Shown here piece after piece: positions 1-11,345 of a stretch of DNA of 64,000 nt (within the stretch, counting starts at the first letter, position 1; each line of letters begins with the position of its first letter). The translations under genes and the position numbers were made by a program. The notes under the pieces were generated by a model, which had not been told where the DNA came from, did no database searches, and was given only the letters and a program-made list of their open reading frames with translations. The stretch comes from Selaginella moellendorffii (Eukaryota; Streptophyta; Lycopodiopsida; Selaginellales; Selaginellaceae). The DNA is taken from positions 978,091 to 1,042,090 of the forward strand of contig NW_003314279.1 of assembly GCF_000143415.4 (NCBI RefSeq), given 5' to 3'.

Positions 1-427
1 CATTCTTTACCAAAATCTTGAGCAACTGCACAGAAACCCCGTCGTCCATGGCATTCTCTTCCAGCTGGACCGTCGCCTCGGCAACCTTGAATCCCAGATT
101 CTTCACAAGGGCCACTGCTCCTTGCAACACATCCAATCCCTTGTTCTTGACGCGAGCGGCGAGGAGGTAATCGCTCTCCCAGAAAACCGCCACTTCTCCG
201 GCGGCATCCGACGCGATCGTCCCTACCTTGGAATCCAGAGCGGCAAATCTCCCACTGCCGCTCGCCGCAATCTGCGTCACCGATCGCTGCGCCGAGATAT
301 TTCCATGCCGGAGCGGTGGATTCTGCCATATCCGTGGATGATCCGGCGAGGCAATGCCAGCGCGCTTGCTCCCACAGCCGTGATGCCGCCATGGAAGAAT
401 CGCGGCGACGCTCGCCACCACCGCCAT
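1..427 (-). CDS. Unidentified protein, N-terminal part (runs off left edge)
   Basis: An ATG at 425-427 opens a frame that stays open to the window edge (about 142 residues). The first 50 residues are rich in Arg, Ser and Ala with few acids, as in an organelle transit peptide. Residues about 75-142 are a tidy alternating sequence (FWESDYLLAARVKNKG, then VALVKNLGFKVAEATVQL) that reads like a beta-alpha-beta fold and resembles ACT domains of plastid ACR-type proteins. That match is weak and from memory, so no function is assigned. The gene lies downstream of the PDH E1-alpha gene on the same strand, about 90 bp beyond its stop. Confidence 0.5.
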   Translation of the reverse strand, partial: MAVVASVAAILPWRHHGCGSKRAGIASPDHPRIWQNPPLRHGNISAQRSVTQIAASGSGRFAALDSKVGTIASDAAGEVAVFWESDYLLAARVKNKGLDVLQGAVALVKNLGFKVAEATVQLEENAMDDGVSVQLLKILVKN

Positions 428-517
428 AGCCAGAGAGCTCCCTTTGCCACACTACCTAGACTACTCGACACACATGACACTGAGAAGCCACAAACTCCCC
501 TAGCAAATATATGCCGC

Positions 518-2100
518 TCATGGCAATTGTACACGAACCATGTTTCTATCACAGCCATACGTTTTGAGGCCCGAGTCATTCTTATAGATGTTCATGAAGA
601 GCTCCTCCTCGCCGGGATTTGGATCATCCTTGGCCTTGGCTGCGGCATCGTCAACTTCTTGCTTGATTTCCTTGTCCACTGCCTTGAATTCCTCCTCTCT
701 CATCACATTCTCCTGTGAAAGACGAACAAACAAAGAGTGAGTGGAGATTTTCAGTGCTTGCGGGCTCAACTTACTTTGATCATAAGTTTCTTGATGCGCT
801 CGATCGGGTCGCGCTCCTGACGAACTCCCTGTATCTCGTTTCGTGTCCTGTAAGTGCTGCCGGGATCCGACATGCTGTGGCCGTGGTATCTGTACGTGTC
901 CGCCTCCAAAACAATGGGACCCTGGAGAGGAAGCACTAAAAGATCTCGAAGAAGAACCAAGAAGAAAAAAAAGAAAGCTCTACCTTTCCAGACAGGCAGT
1001 GCTCTTTGGCGAATCTCGTAGCTTCTTTTACAGCAAAAGCATCCATCCCGTCAACCTGCGATTCCAGTTCAGTGTTCAAGAACACAGAATCAAAGCTCCT
1101 CGGTACCTTTATCCCAGGAATGTAAGAAACACGGTCATAGAAGGTAGTCTTTTTCGAAGCTCGCCACTCGGCTGTTCCCATTCCATACTGCAAACCGGGG
1201 GAAAAGAAGAAACGCTAATGAAAAGTACGAGCTTCACTTACGTGATTGTTCTCGACGAGAAAGATAAGCGGCAAATCCCAGAGCCCGGCCATGTTCTTCG
1301 CTTCAAACAATTGTCCCTAAGCACACACTACGCTTTGAGACCAAGCAAAGAGGCAATGCTCACAAACCTGATTACCTGCACCATCACCGTAGATGGCCAT
1401 CGCAACGTTGTTCTTCTTCTCGTACTTGTTTGCAAATGCCAAACCGGCACCGAGCGGTCCCGTGGTTCCCACAATCCCCCATCCTCCATAGAAATTATTG
1501 GAAGGCTTGTAGAGATGCATAGACCCTCCTTTCCCTCGAGCACACCCGGTGGATCTTCCCATGAGCTCGGCAAAACATTCCTGGAAGAAAAAAAAAAGAA
1601 ATTTTCAGCTCCTTTCGTTGAAACCATCCTAAAACTGAGAAACTCACTTACGTGCACAGTTCCTCCTCGTCCGAGAAATGTAGCGTGATCTCTGTAAGCC
1701 GTGATCACGGTGTCCTCGTACGTCAAAGCTGCCTCCATCCCTATAGTGACCGCTTCTTGGCCATCGTAGAGATGGCAAAATCCCCGGACGAGCTGGGACT
1801 TGAAGAGCTGGCGCCGAAAAATCGATCAATCTTCTTCCCCTAGAGATACCGAAAAGAAAATCCCTATACCTTGTCCGCAGTGATCTCCATTCGCCGGATC
1901 CGAAACATATCCCGGTACATCTTGACCAGCTCCTCTCTGCTCGTGACGGACTCCCGCGCGGGGCCTTCCTGGAGGAGATGGAGCTGGAATGGCACCGGAA
2001 TTTCGACATTGATCGCGTCTGGCGCTTGAGCGGCGGCTGCCTGGCGGGGCTGCGATGCAAAGAGGCGCCGGGCGAGCGATCCGACAGTGGATCTCGTCAT
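518..2100 (-). CDS. Pyruvate dehydrogenase E1 component subunit alpha, mitochondrial
   Basis: Thiamine-diphosphate-dependent E1 alpha of the pyruvate dehydrogenase complex, which decarboxylates pyruvate and passes the acetyl group to E2 lipoamide. Seven exons: 2100-1870, 1807-1652, 1580-1368, 1316-1242, 1187-984, 921-775, 712-518; 1221 nt, 406 residues. The first 30 residues ([17 protein letters not shown]...) are a mitochondrial presequence. Family landmarks follow in order: the [15 protein letters not shown] stretch, [26 protein letters not shown], the ThDP-binding GDGAGNQG, then [16 protein letters not shown], the phosphorylation-loop region of E1 alpha. The mitochondrial rather than plastid form is favoured by the presequence and the [10 protein letters not shown] type. 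Length is normal for plants. All phases agree and no damage is seen. Confidence 0.96.
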
Positions 2101-2386
2101 GGATCACGGATAGAAGGGAAATGCGACACTGGACAATACCTTGTCACACCACGCCCGCAAAATCCATCGCCAGAAGCCCCTGACACGGGACTGCATAGCA
2201 TGCTTGCCACGTAGTAGCCCCAAAGCCCTAGGAAAGTGTCTTGGAGGATATTCTCAGAGTTACAGGCTAAAGGTTATACATTTTTTAGGGTTCTAGCAGG
2301 AGAATATTCTTAGTATAAAGTTAAACGGCCTTTAATTTGGTGTAATGTCAAATGTTTTAGGGTTCAAGCATTTCTTCACTCGAGGA

Positions 2387-3085
2387 TCACGAGCAGAACA
2401 AGCGACTAAAGAGGTGATCGTGACAAGCCTGTGCGGTGTCCAAGAGAGGCGAGACCTGGCAAGCGTCCTCCACACCCCTGTCCGCGCATTTCCTCACCAC
2501 GGCCTCGCCAAATCCTCGCAAGCTCTGCTGCATCGCCGCGGCTTGCAGCGGCCCGACCAGATTCAACCGGGTTGCCGCCGATAGCACGTCCCTCAGCGTC
2601 AGGTAGAGGTAAGCTCGCTGGCAAGTGAGCGCGTCCAGCTTGAGCAGCCCACACACGATCCCAAACACGCCGGCGTGGTGGCCGGAAGCTCGCCCCGCTC
2701 GGACCACCCCTCGCAGCTCTCCCAGCTCCGCAAGATCGGGGTACACTGTAGCCGCGGTCCTCAACAGCGCGGATCCCTGGCTCGACGACGCTCGTCTCGC
2801 GACGTGGTTGCTCAGCGTCGCGTTGAGCAGCCGGTCCAGCTCGATCCATCCGGCCACGTCCGGTAGCTTGAAGCTCGCTGAGACGAACGGCAGCAGCAGC
2901 GATCCCGAGTTCTCGAGCGTTGACTTGATGAAAGTGTCGAGGGACTTGGAGTCGCTAACGAGTCCCGCCTGGACTGCTGCCTCGAGACCGTAAGAATGCG
3001 CGAAGCCGCCGGTTGGAAAGAACGAGTCGACCAATTGCCATACTACCCAGTCGGACCCCTGTGACTTCTTCGCTGGGAGATCCAT
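2387..3085 (-). CDS. UREF: Urease accessory protein UreF
   Basis: UreF acts with UreD and UreG to load nickel into urease in the cytosol. A single uninterrupted exon of 232 residues begins at ATG 3085. The N-terminal half has the family pattern WQLVDSFFPTGGFAHSYGLE; the middle has long helices (residues about 40-150), and a conserved RAGRASGHHAGVFGIVCGLL segment precedes LTLRDVLSAATRLNLVGPLQAAAMQ near the C terminus, as in plant UreF. The frame is open upstream to 3232, but the extra residues are not UreF-like, so the ATG next to MDLPAKK is chosen. The gene is GC-rich and lies between PDH E1-alpha and the Agenet gene, all on the minus strand. Confidence 0.93.
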   Translation of the reverse strand: MDLPAKKSQGSDWVVWQLVDSFFPTGGFAHSYGLEAAVQAGLVSDSKSLDTFIKSTLENSGSLLLPFVSASFKLPDVAGWIELDRLLNATLSNHVARRASSSQGSALLRTAATVYPDLAELGELRGVVRAGRASGHHAGVFGIVCGLLKLDALTCQRAYLYLTLRDVLSAATRLNLVGPLQAAAMQQSLRGFGEAVVRKCADRGVEDACQVSPLLDTAQACHDHLFSRLFCS

Positions 3086-3288
3086 ACGAAAAGCTAGACC
3101 CTGCAAGAGTAGCGCCCTAGCTAAGTTAGCAGCAGCATGAATGAAATTGAAAAAACTCTCACCGTGCACTGCGTCACCGAGGGTCTTGACAGCTTCATCG
3201 ATTCGCTCACACCATGAGAGCCTACGACTCAAATGTGTATAAAAAAGAATTAGAACATATCAAAACTTGCAAGTCCCTGTGCACGTAA

Positions 3289-5476
3289 TCAGTAAGATCT
3301 GGAACCGAAAAAATCAACAACCTTGGCCGTTGGTTGTATGACCCGTTGGGGCCGCTCGCCTTTGCTTGCTGCCTGCTGCTGCTGCTGCTGCTGCTTCGCC
3401 AAGCTTTTCCTTGGAGACGCTTTGAGCTTTACTAGCTGTCTCAGGATTTGATGTCTTTTAGTAATTACCACCTTGGAGGAATTACCTGAAGCTGATGCCG
3501 GGGAGAGCTTGCCCACAAACTGCCTGGTTAGACGGGAGGCCGATACTTGCAGGTTGGGTTTGCTAGCCTTCTCAATTAGTCTCTTCGCCTTGTTCACCTT
3601 ACTAGTGACGTTGCTATGGTTCTTGGCATCGGCGTTTCTCTTTTGCCTCTTTGCCTTGCGGTTCTCGTCCCTCTTTCTTTGCGCTTCACTTTCCTCGAGA
3701 ATAACGTCTATGAGTTTCCTCATTTTGTGGTTGGGTGATGGGCCGGTTTCACCATTGTCTGCATTGTTTTCAAGGTCAGGCCCGGGACTTGCTGCTTCCT
3801 GCCACCGGTTATGCAGATTGTTATAACGAATCTACTACGCACGCATTCACCTTTTCCATTTGATCTTTCCGCAGGATCCACCTGTTCCCTTGCCACAGTA
3901 ACGAAGGCCTTACATCGCAGGACTTCACACTGTCCAGGGCACCTTCACCTGTAACATTGACAAATTTACGTTTGACCAGGAACTCCGAGACTTACTTGAA
4001 TAGAAGACGATCAATTCGTCGTCGCCAGCCCAAACAACAAGCCCTTCTCTCCAACTGGGCATAGTAGCGCGTTAGTTTGTCTGCATCGGGAAATAGAATT
4101 TCATACTCACGCATGCCCATCTCGAACATCTATGCGGTCCCCAGCAGTCCAAACTTTAGGTGCCTCGTCATGAGTCTCATTCAGATCGAAAGTAGGATAT
4201 GGACACCGGAGTCTCGGATGTTCAAAAGATGTCGAGCGGCTAGGCTCAATGTGTAGCCATTCCGTAACATGATTCTTACCTGCAACGTTTTTCACTCAGT
4301 TACAAGGTAACAAAATATTGAGCTAAACTTACTATCATCTACAAGCTCGTGGTACGCAACGAGTACCATTCCGTCTTTAACAGTTATAATCTTAGCAGTC
4401 AGCCATCCTTCAGGATGACCTGACTTGACCTGAAAGTGGAATGTGAGATTGTAGAAGAAAGGAAGACCGACGAAAAAACAAACCTCTACATTCACCCCTT
4501 CGGTCAGCATAGATGAATCCACCTGAGTAGCTAGTTGATTCTGCCGGTTCATTGTCCGAAATTCCGAACTGCCGATTGCGAGAGCAATCTGGGCTTGTGA
4601 AACGGCCTTCAAAACCACACACGAAATTTCTTCGTAGTCCAACGGGTTAGAGTCCGGTTGCTGCTGGTATCTGTCCCCTGCTGGATGACCAGTTGCAGCC
4701 TGGGATGCGGCTTCATAGGCCAGAGCCGCGGCCGCAGCAGCTGCCTTGGCAGCCGACACTGCTGCTTCGAAGGCAACAGTGACAGAAGCCAGTAGACCCT
4801 GACCGTCATCCTGCTTTTGAAAGAGCGGACGAAGTGTCTTTCTGTGTTCTAAAATCGATGTCACCATGGACTGCGCATTCTCGAGTTCCTGTCTGACTTG
4901 ACCAATATCCAGTTCCTCTGCATCGTCGTCTTGGTGAGAATCAGACAGCCTCGACTTTTTCCTTTTCCTTGCACCTTGTAAACCATCTTCTTCCTCAGTC
5001 TGGAATGCTGCCGGGTGCAATGCCGTAAGTGAGGATCGCGTGGCTGTCGGCATGCTCTCCACAAGCCGGGGCGTGGTGCTTTGAGCATTGCCTTCCGCAT
5101 CAGGATCTGTGGCAGCATCACCATCTTGAGCCGCAGTTTCCTCCCGAGCTTTTATCGAGGCAGTATGCCAAACCTTCTCCCATATATGTCGTCCCTCGTT
5201 CCACGAATCTTGTTCCAATCCTGTGATAGTGAAGTCAAACTCAAACACCTAACAAAAAGAATCTGCAACATACCCGTTGATGTATCTGAAAAAGCTCCGA
5301 CCATCAATGGTTCCTCTGGAACAGTTCCTTGCCTGGAGAGAACATTCTTAGCTACTCTCTCGCAAAGAAAAAATAAAACTTTCTCAAACTTACAAGAGGC
5401 GACCGAACACCAAAATCTGCGCCCGTAGCTGGACTTGTTGGAGCTCATTCATCACAGATTCACTCGAGACCGCCAT
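3289..5476 (-). CDS. Agenet/Tudor-domain nuclear protein, plant G2484-1-like
   Basis: Eight exons read from phase-consistent splice sites: 5476-5394, 5332-5274, 5220-4484, 4429-4333, 4279-4111, 4054-3996, 3948-3851, 3798-3289 (1812 nt, 603 residues). The N terminus (RAQILVFGRLLQGTVPEEPLM) matches the short conserved motif of the plant G2484-1 family. An Ala-rich helical stretch (LASVTVAFEAAVSAAKAAAAAAALAYEA split over residues about 185-215) follows. Two Agenet half-repeats come next: GVNVEVKSGHPEGWLTAKII and the later GDRIDVRDGHAWREGLVVW. The tail is very basic with a poly-Gln run. Agenet repeats bind modified histone tails in other plant proteins; that role is inferred. Within the last exon a 50-nt GTAATT...ACAG stretch (about 3486-3437) could be an alternative intron; both readings stay open. 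Confidence 0.85.
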
Positions 5477-5879
5477 TGCGTGGGCAAAGAACTCAAACGT
5501 CGACAAGGCGCTTGTCAAAGATTCTCTGAGTCACATACCCGAATTTCTCACTCCATTCGCCCGTAATTCGACCTCTCGGCGCCTCCATCCATCGTCTTCC
5601 GGGGAAATCTTTGCCCGCAGCACCAGCCGGCGCCCGCCGACGCTCCCGCGCGGCGGCAATCACCCTGCATTCCCTAGAAACCCTAGCGCGAAGAGCCAAA
5701 CCCCTGGAGTGACAGTGAAAGAAGAAAAAAGTGAAATTATAAACGTTTGCTGCCAGCCGTTGGATTCACAACAGCCGGGCCGTTCAATCTGGCGCATTGG
5801 ATATCACTGTCGGACGGCGGACATTTGAAACAGAAAAACGTTAGCGAGGGAAAAAAAATAGTCCGTCCTCTCCTCGGCT

Positions 5880-8816
5880 TTATTCGAAGATTAATCTTTG
5901 GCTTTGTACGAGATTGGCGTACATTCCTCCACTTCTGGCCTGGAGCTCTGCGTGTTTGCCGAGCTCAACTATGGAGCCATTGGAGCACACGGCGATTTGA
6001 TCGGCCGCTTGGACTGTGCTGAGCCTGTGAGCGATCACAAGAGTAGTTCTTCCCTGTGTCATAGATCAAGAAAAAAACACCTTGAGAAGCGATAAAAGCA
6101 TAGCTTTTGTTACCTTCATCAATCGGTTTAGAGCATCCTGAACCAGCTTTTCACTGACGCTGTCTAAAGCACTCGTAGCCTGCAAGAAAGGAGAAAAGGG
6201 GGTCATGCTTGATGATCACTTAAGCTAACCTCGTCGAGAATCAAAAGGGGAGAGTTTTTAAGCAAGGCTCTTGCAATCGCTATCCGCTGTGTGAGGTATC
6301 ACCTCGAAGAGTTTAATAAAAATACCGCGAGGAGTTACCTGTCTCTGACCACCGCTTAATAGGCTTCCCCGTTCACCAACAAGAGTTTCATAGCCCTGCG
6401 AATGTAAACTGTGATAACGAGAGAGTAGAGAGACTTGATCACTTTTACCTGTGGCAGCTTTACGATGAATTCGTGTGCGTTCGCAGCTTTTGCTGCTGCA
6501 ACAATCTGCTCCTCTGGTACATCGTCGTTTGGCAAGCCATAAGCAACGTTCTCAGCTACAGAAACCGCAAACAAAACAGGCTCCTGAAAAAGCAACGAAG
6601 AATCCCAGCGTCAGTTTCCTGTCACGCAAATATAAAGACAAAATGGCACCAACCTGATTCACGATCGATACGGCGCTCGCCCACTCCGTTTTGTCGAACA
6701 AGCGAACATCTTTTTGAGCGAGCGTTATTCTCCCTTTACTTGGCTGTCAGAAGATGGATGCGAACAATCAGATGCACGCAAGAACATCATTGAGTACTGG
6801 CCTCATAAAACCGAGCAAGTAGCTGCACAATGGTGCTTTTCCCCGCACCACTGGATCCCACAAGAGCTGTTACTGTCCCCTGCTTCAATCGTAAAGATAT
6901 TCCTCTCAAGACTGCGACGTCAGGTCGCATTGGGTATGAAAAGTGAACATCTGCATCACCAATTCTTTCAGCTTATACTAAAAGAAAAGCTCATGAGAGA
7001 AAGGTACCTTCCAAGACGACATCTCCAGACCAGGCAAGCTTACAAACACCTTCTGAAGGCCTCTTTAAATCCCCCAAGCCCCTAGCAAGTAAGTCGTCGG
7101 CGCCTGATTTCGAAACGACCGAGTTGACGTGATCAACGGAAGCTAGCATGTTTCTCATGTCCGCAAGAGTATTCACGAGACCTTGAACCTGACAGTACAA
7201 AGCAGTCGCTATATGCTCAAAGAAGGTTGATCAAGGGAACTTACAGCAAAAGTTAACGTGAACGTGTACCCAATGAATGACACCATCTTCCCGACAGCGA
7301 GGTCGCCCTGAGACAACAGCTGACTTCAATGAAAATAATATTCTCATCAGTCAGCTCACTGATTGAACTTTCATTCCACCAAGAATGTAGAGCGTCATTA
7401 GTGAAATGTAGATGGCAATGCGTGTCCACGACTCGTTCGCAGATTTAAGCCACCCCAGCCTGTTTCCACTTTCTTTATACGCCAGCACCTAAAAGAACCA
7501 GGATAAGCATCCATTGCACGAGATGAGAAAATCTAGATCTTGCCTGCCTTTCGAACAAGGACATTTGTCTCCGTTCGCCTCCAAAAGATCTCACCTACAT
7601 CCTGTAATCAGCCTTCTAGGAGAAAAAAAAAAATCATTGGGTCCTAGCACTTACAGTTCGTATAGCAGAAAATGTTTCATTCCCGGTATTCATTATACGG
7701 CTTTGGGCTTCGCCATGCGCCTTAAAAACAGGTAAAGTAGTCCGCTTGTAGACAGCTGAGATAAACGCATTAACACACACTCAGGAACAATCCACTTACG
7801 TACCCACAGATACTGATATCGAAAGCATGAGCAGTCCGAGAATCGGTGCTAGCTCTCGAGAAAGAAAGAACAATATCACAAGTGTTCCTAGCGTCTGCAT
7901 CCAGAAGAAATGCATGACAAGTTTTACAAACACAAATGTAAGACATGCTTGCCTCTGACAGCGCTCGAAAGCCACGATCCCTGGAAATGTTTTCGTTGAT
8001 TATGTCCTTGATCGAACCAAGGTCCGTGGAAAGTAAAGAGGTAAGCTCTCCAACCTACTGCAAACGTAGAATTTACGTCTAGAACACATCTCAAAGCTTC
8101 CGTAGAATACCTTATGCCGATCATAGAACTCAATCTGATTAAGGAACCATCAATCACCACGAGGAAAAGTAAGAAAAAACTAGCTTTTCATTACCCGTTG
8201 CACGAGAAGCCGTCGAAAGAGCTGCGAGCGAAGTTTTGCCATGACGTTCTCCCAGGCAGCGATCATATTAGTCACGAATACCACGGTTAAAACGGGCTCG
8301 AGCACGTAGACGAGAGCCAGCATTCGCAAAACTTTCCAGAGAGGTTGCGATCGCCTCCCAATGAGTGTCTCAAAAAACGCTCCTAGAGAAGAAAACTATG
8401 TGAGCCTTAGCTAGAACAAAGAAGAAAACGAGCTCTTCCACCAAAACAAAGAACTTACCAGAGAAGATGGGCATGGTGAGAGTACACGACGAGCATCCTA
8501 GCAGCGCGACGAACGAGACGAATAGCCGGAGCCTCTCCTTCCACAAGAGCCCAGCGACGAGATTCGCAGTAATCACCGGCTGCCCGCCCGCTGGAACCAC
8601 GTCCAAATCCTCATCGCTGCCGCGGATGAATCTCGCGGCGACCGCATCCTTCCGCGAAATCGAGCAGGAAATCCTTGACCGGGAGTGAGCCGCCGAGCAA
8701 AGGATTCGTGGAGCACACGAAATCCAGGGGGAGGAAGGAGAAATTCTACTGCTAGATCGTCGAGGCAGCGATGCTGCCAGCAAAGGAGCCCCAGCCGCGA
8801 GGGAGGAGTAAGCCAT
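5880..8816 (-). CDS. Plastid-type half-size ABC transporter, ABCB26/ABCB28 (TAP-like) family
   Basis: A many-exon gene. Exon 1 (8816-8459) starts with a Ser/Arg-rich plastid transit peptide ([22 protein letters not shown]) and leads into the first membrane segment ([20 protein letters not shown]). Six transmembrane helices are encoded between about 8460 and 7000. The nucleotide-binding domain is complete: Walker A GSSGAGKS near 6835-6858, signature LSGGQRQ near 6340-6360, Walker B LLILDEATSALDS near 6240-6170, and the H-loop VIAHRLSTV in the last exon, which ends at 5880. One TM domain plus one NBD makes it a half transporter that must dimerise. The substrate is unknown for this plant subfamily; peptide export is only an analogy to TAP. 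Every exon joint was not verified. Confidence 0.9.
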
Positions 8817-8830
8817 AGCTATCTAAAACC

Positions 8831-9079
8831 CTAAGATCGTGGATGAATGCGGCCCTCCAAGAGCTTCATCGCGATCCCCACCTTCTTCCGCCGCTCGGCC
8901 TTTTCGAGCACCTTCCTCCAGCTCCGGAATTCCGGCTCGTAGCCCAGCATCATCTTCTTGAGCATCACTCCCATCTCGCGGTGGAAGAACATCGCGAGCG
9001 CGGGGTACTTCTGCGCGTCCTCGCCCGCCTTCCACACCCGCTTGAGCACGCGCAGGGGCAGCAGCAATCGAATCGCCAT
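8831..9079 (-). CDS. Small basic conserved-looking protein, 82 aa, function unknown
   Basis: Intronless frame from ATG 9079. The product is basic and helix-prone: an N terminus MAIRLLLPLRVLKRVWKAG that could act as a mitochondrial amphipathic presequence, then a Met- and Lys-rich middle (FFHREMGVMLKKMMLGYEP). I do not recognise the family. Support for it being real: codon use is GC-rich like the neighbours, the ATG lies 40 bp from the ATG of the divergently transcribed recycling-factor gene, and the stop is 15 bp from the ABC transporter start on the same strand. A shared promoter with an organellar translation factor makes an organellar role plausible. Confidence 0.6.
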   Translation of the reverse strand: MAIRLLLPLRVLKRVWKAGEDAQKYPALAMFFHREMGVMLKKMMLGYEPEFRSWRKVLEKAERRKKVGIAMKLLEGRIHPRS

Positions 9080-9119
9080 GATTCCGCGAAGAACCCTAGA
9101 CTAGCAGGGTTTAGGGTTT
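9080..9119. promoter_or_regulatory. 40-bp divergent promoter with paired telo-box motifs
   Basis: Only 40 bases separate the two start codons. They hold an ACCCTAG motif and a downstream TTTAGGGTTT, telo-box (AAACCCTA) cores in opposite orientations. In plants telo-boxes mark promoters of translation and organelle-biogenesis genes. Transcription of each gene must start within or inside the other gene's 5' region. Confidence 0.6.
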
Positions 9120-9596
9120 ATGGCGATGGCGGCAATGCGGCGAGCGCTGTTGCGGGGGATCATCCGGAGGCGCTGCTGCGGCGCTCTTCAATCCGTGCAA
9201 TGTGGCGCTTCCGGCGATCGATTCTTTAGCCGCCCGGCGTTTGGCGGCACCGATTCGCCATTGATTCGTGATCAGCCTGGCAGCTACTCCTTGTTCTTCG
9301 CGAGGGGATTCGCGAAGAAGTCGGCAAGTAGGTGTGTTGTGATTTGCTTGTCTGTATCAAACCTTGTGGGATGCTCTCCTTGTCCAGAGGCGAAGAAGGC
9401 CGCTCGAGCACAGGAAGAAGAAGAGGACGAGGAAGAGGAGGAAGAGGAGGAGGAGGAAATTGATTTGGACGTGGAGGAACCAAAGAGAGGTGCCAAAGAA
9501 CACATGGACGCCGCCATGGACGCTCTCGCCACGGAGCTCGGTAAGCTTCGAACTGGGAGAGCCACTCCAGGTAAGTTTTTGTTCTTCTTCTTTCTT

Positions 9597-9634
<38 letters not shown>

Positions 9635-10565
9635 GCTTTCTAGTCTCTAGCGTTTCCATCTCTGAGATGATACAACTTACTTGCAATCCTTTTTGTTCTA
9701 GAGTTTCACTTGTCACTCCTTTAATTCCACTTACGTGCACGCTTTAGTTATTTTTTTTCTTCCCTCGGAGTTTTAGCCTTGTCTAACTCGAATTTTCCAC
9801 AGGAATGCTGGATCATGTGGAGGTGGAAATCGATGAGAAACCTGTCGCGTTGAGTCACGTTGCTGCTGTTTCCGTCGTCAACTCCCAGACGTTGTCTGTC
9901 ATGCCATTCGACACTTCTGTAAGTTTTGTGGTCCTGCGACTTTACGTGTCAAGTCCTCTGAGTGCTGCCTGGCTTTAGACCGTGAAAAAGGTGGAGGCTG
10001 CCATTCGCTTGTCACCTTTGGGGCTGAATCCGATTGCAGCCGAGCAAATCATTTCGGTTCCAATTCCAAAGTAAGCCGTCGGTCTCCTGAGCTTCGCTTG
10101 CACAAATTAACGCAAATTTGTTTTACTTCCTTCTTTTCGGGGGTGATCCAGGCTCACAAAGGAACTGTCAGATGTAAGTTTCTCTATTTACGTTTTTTTA
10201 TTTGTTTGGTCTCACGTAAGAGTATCTTTGCTTCTTTGTCTAGAGTATGTGCAAGTTGGCTTCCAAGGCAGGGGAGGATACTAAGAAAAGCATCAGGAGA
10301 GGAAGGCAGACGGTATGTCATTGTCACGCCGTTTTGTTTGTCTCTAACCCGCTCCCTCTCTAGGCGATGGATCAATTGAAGAAGATGTCATCAAGCTTGT
10401 CCAAAGACGAATTGAAACGTCATGAAAAGGAGGTTGATTTGTTTCTTCGCTTTTGTCCCTTTCCTCACATTTGCCGGCCAGGTCGACGAGCTGACGAAGC
10501 AGTTTGTGAAAGCCGTAGACGATGTGTGCAAGAAGAAAGAAGCGGAAATCTCCAAAGGAGTGTAG
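9120..10565 (+). CDS. RRF: Ribosome recycling factor, organellar (probably mitochondrial)
   Basis: Releases ribosomes from mRNA after termination, together with EF-G. Eight exons: 9120-9327, 9388-9570, 9803-9918, 9979-10070, 10152-10173, 10244-10312, 10364-10432, 10482-10565; 843 nt, 280 residues. Residues 1-70 are an Arg-rich targeting sequence ending in FARGFAKKSA. An acidic Glu run (residues about 78-95) follows. The RRF core then begins with MDAAMDALATELGKLRTGRATPGMLDHV in pieces and contains the ISVPIPKLTKEL region. Helical domain I closes with DELTKQFVKAVDDVCKKKEAEI. The presequence and the divergence of the core favour mitochondria, but plastid is not excluded. Exon 5 is only 22 nt. 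Confidence 0.93.
9603..9633. repeat. (GT)n microsatellite in RRF intron 2
   Basis: A run of about 15 GT units shortly after the second donor site of the recycling factor gene. It lies wholly in the intron. Confidence 0.9.
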
Positions 10566-11345
10566 TGGATGTTCCATCTTTTCTGTGTACAATGACTTGC
10601 TCTTCCAAAGGTAGAATTTTTCCAGTGCTTTTCGTGTTTCACTTATGGTTTTCATTTTCCATTGCACGCGGGTCTAATCATCGAGCGCCTTTGGTGGTGA
10701 TGCATGCAAGCCAAATTTATGATACACTGAAACCCAAAACTATCGGGGCTTTCAATCCTGTCATTTGCAGATTCCATCCTCCACCTAATGCACCATTACG
10801 AGAGAAAAGAGTTCTTGCTCAGTGCGTTGCCACCTCCCAGCTCTTCCAAAACTTTTATCTCCTCATCTCTGCGATCAGTCGAGCCGTCCAGTGTCTCCCT
10901 CCGGGTTTTCCATCTTTCCATCCATCTCAAAAACCATCACCTTCACCACCCGTCGTGTCATATTTCCTGGGGATCCTTCTTTCACTTCATGCCTTCTGCA
11001 TTCCTCCTACCTTGTCCTGGGAAGAGACCAGGGATTCCTCCTCAAACGGTACTTTCGATATGCACGCATAGGTTCTAGAGCTCATTCATTTTTCGCTCGC
11101 TACATATTCTACTCCGACGCTCTCTCACTCGCTGCATGCCATTTGTAAAATCATCTCGATTTCTGCACTCGTTTTTAATTTCCTGCTGCTGCCGCCTTGC
11201 ATGAGAGTTAGCATATAAGCGATTTGATCGTTGGCGTCGTCGTCGCCGGTGCTTAAAAATCCTCTGCCTGATTCTTCCGTTGTAGCTAGCTTCGTCCTGT
11301 TTTCTTTAGCTTCTACAGGTCTCTCGGGTGCTCCTTTCGGAAAAG
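10566..11345. other. Intergenic: RRF 3' flank and SWEET promoter
   Basis: No coding pattern is visible. T-rich and CT-rich tracts at 11000-11340 fit a 5' UTR or promoter of the SWEET gene. The open frames here overlap in several frames and match nothing I know. Confidence 0.5.

Noticed and set aside
122-718. 198-codon plus-strand open frame at the left edge
   Set aside because: It is antisense to the partial minus-strand gene and to the last PDH E1-alpha exon and has no motif.
10367-11071. 234-codon plus-strand frame running on from the RRF exons
   Set aside because: It begins in RRF exon 7 but reads through an intron and then 3' flank; the spliced RRF reading ends at 10565 with a proper C terminus.
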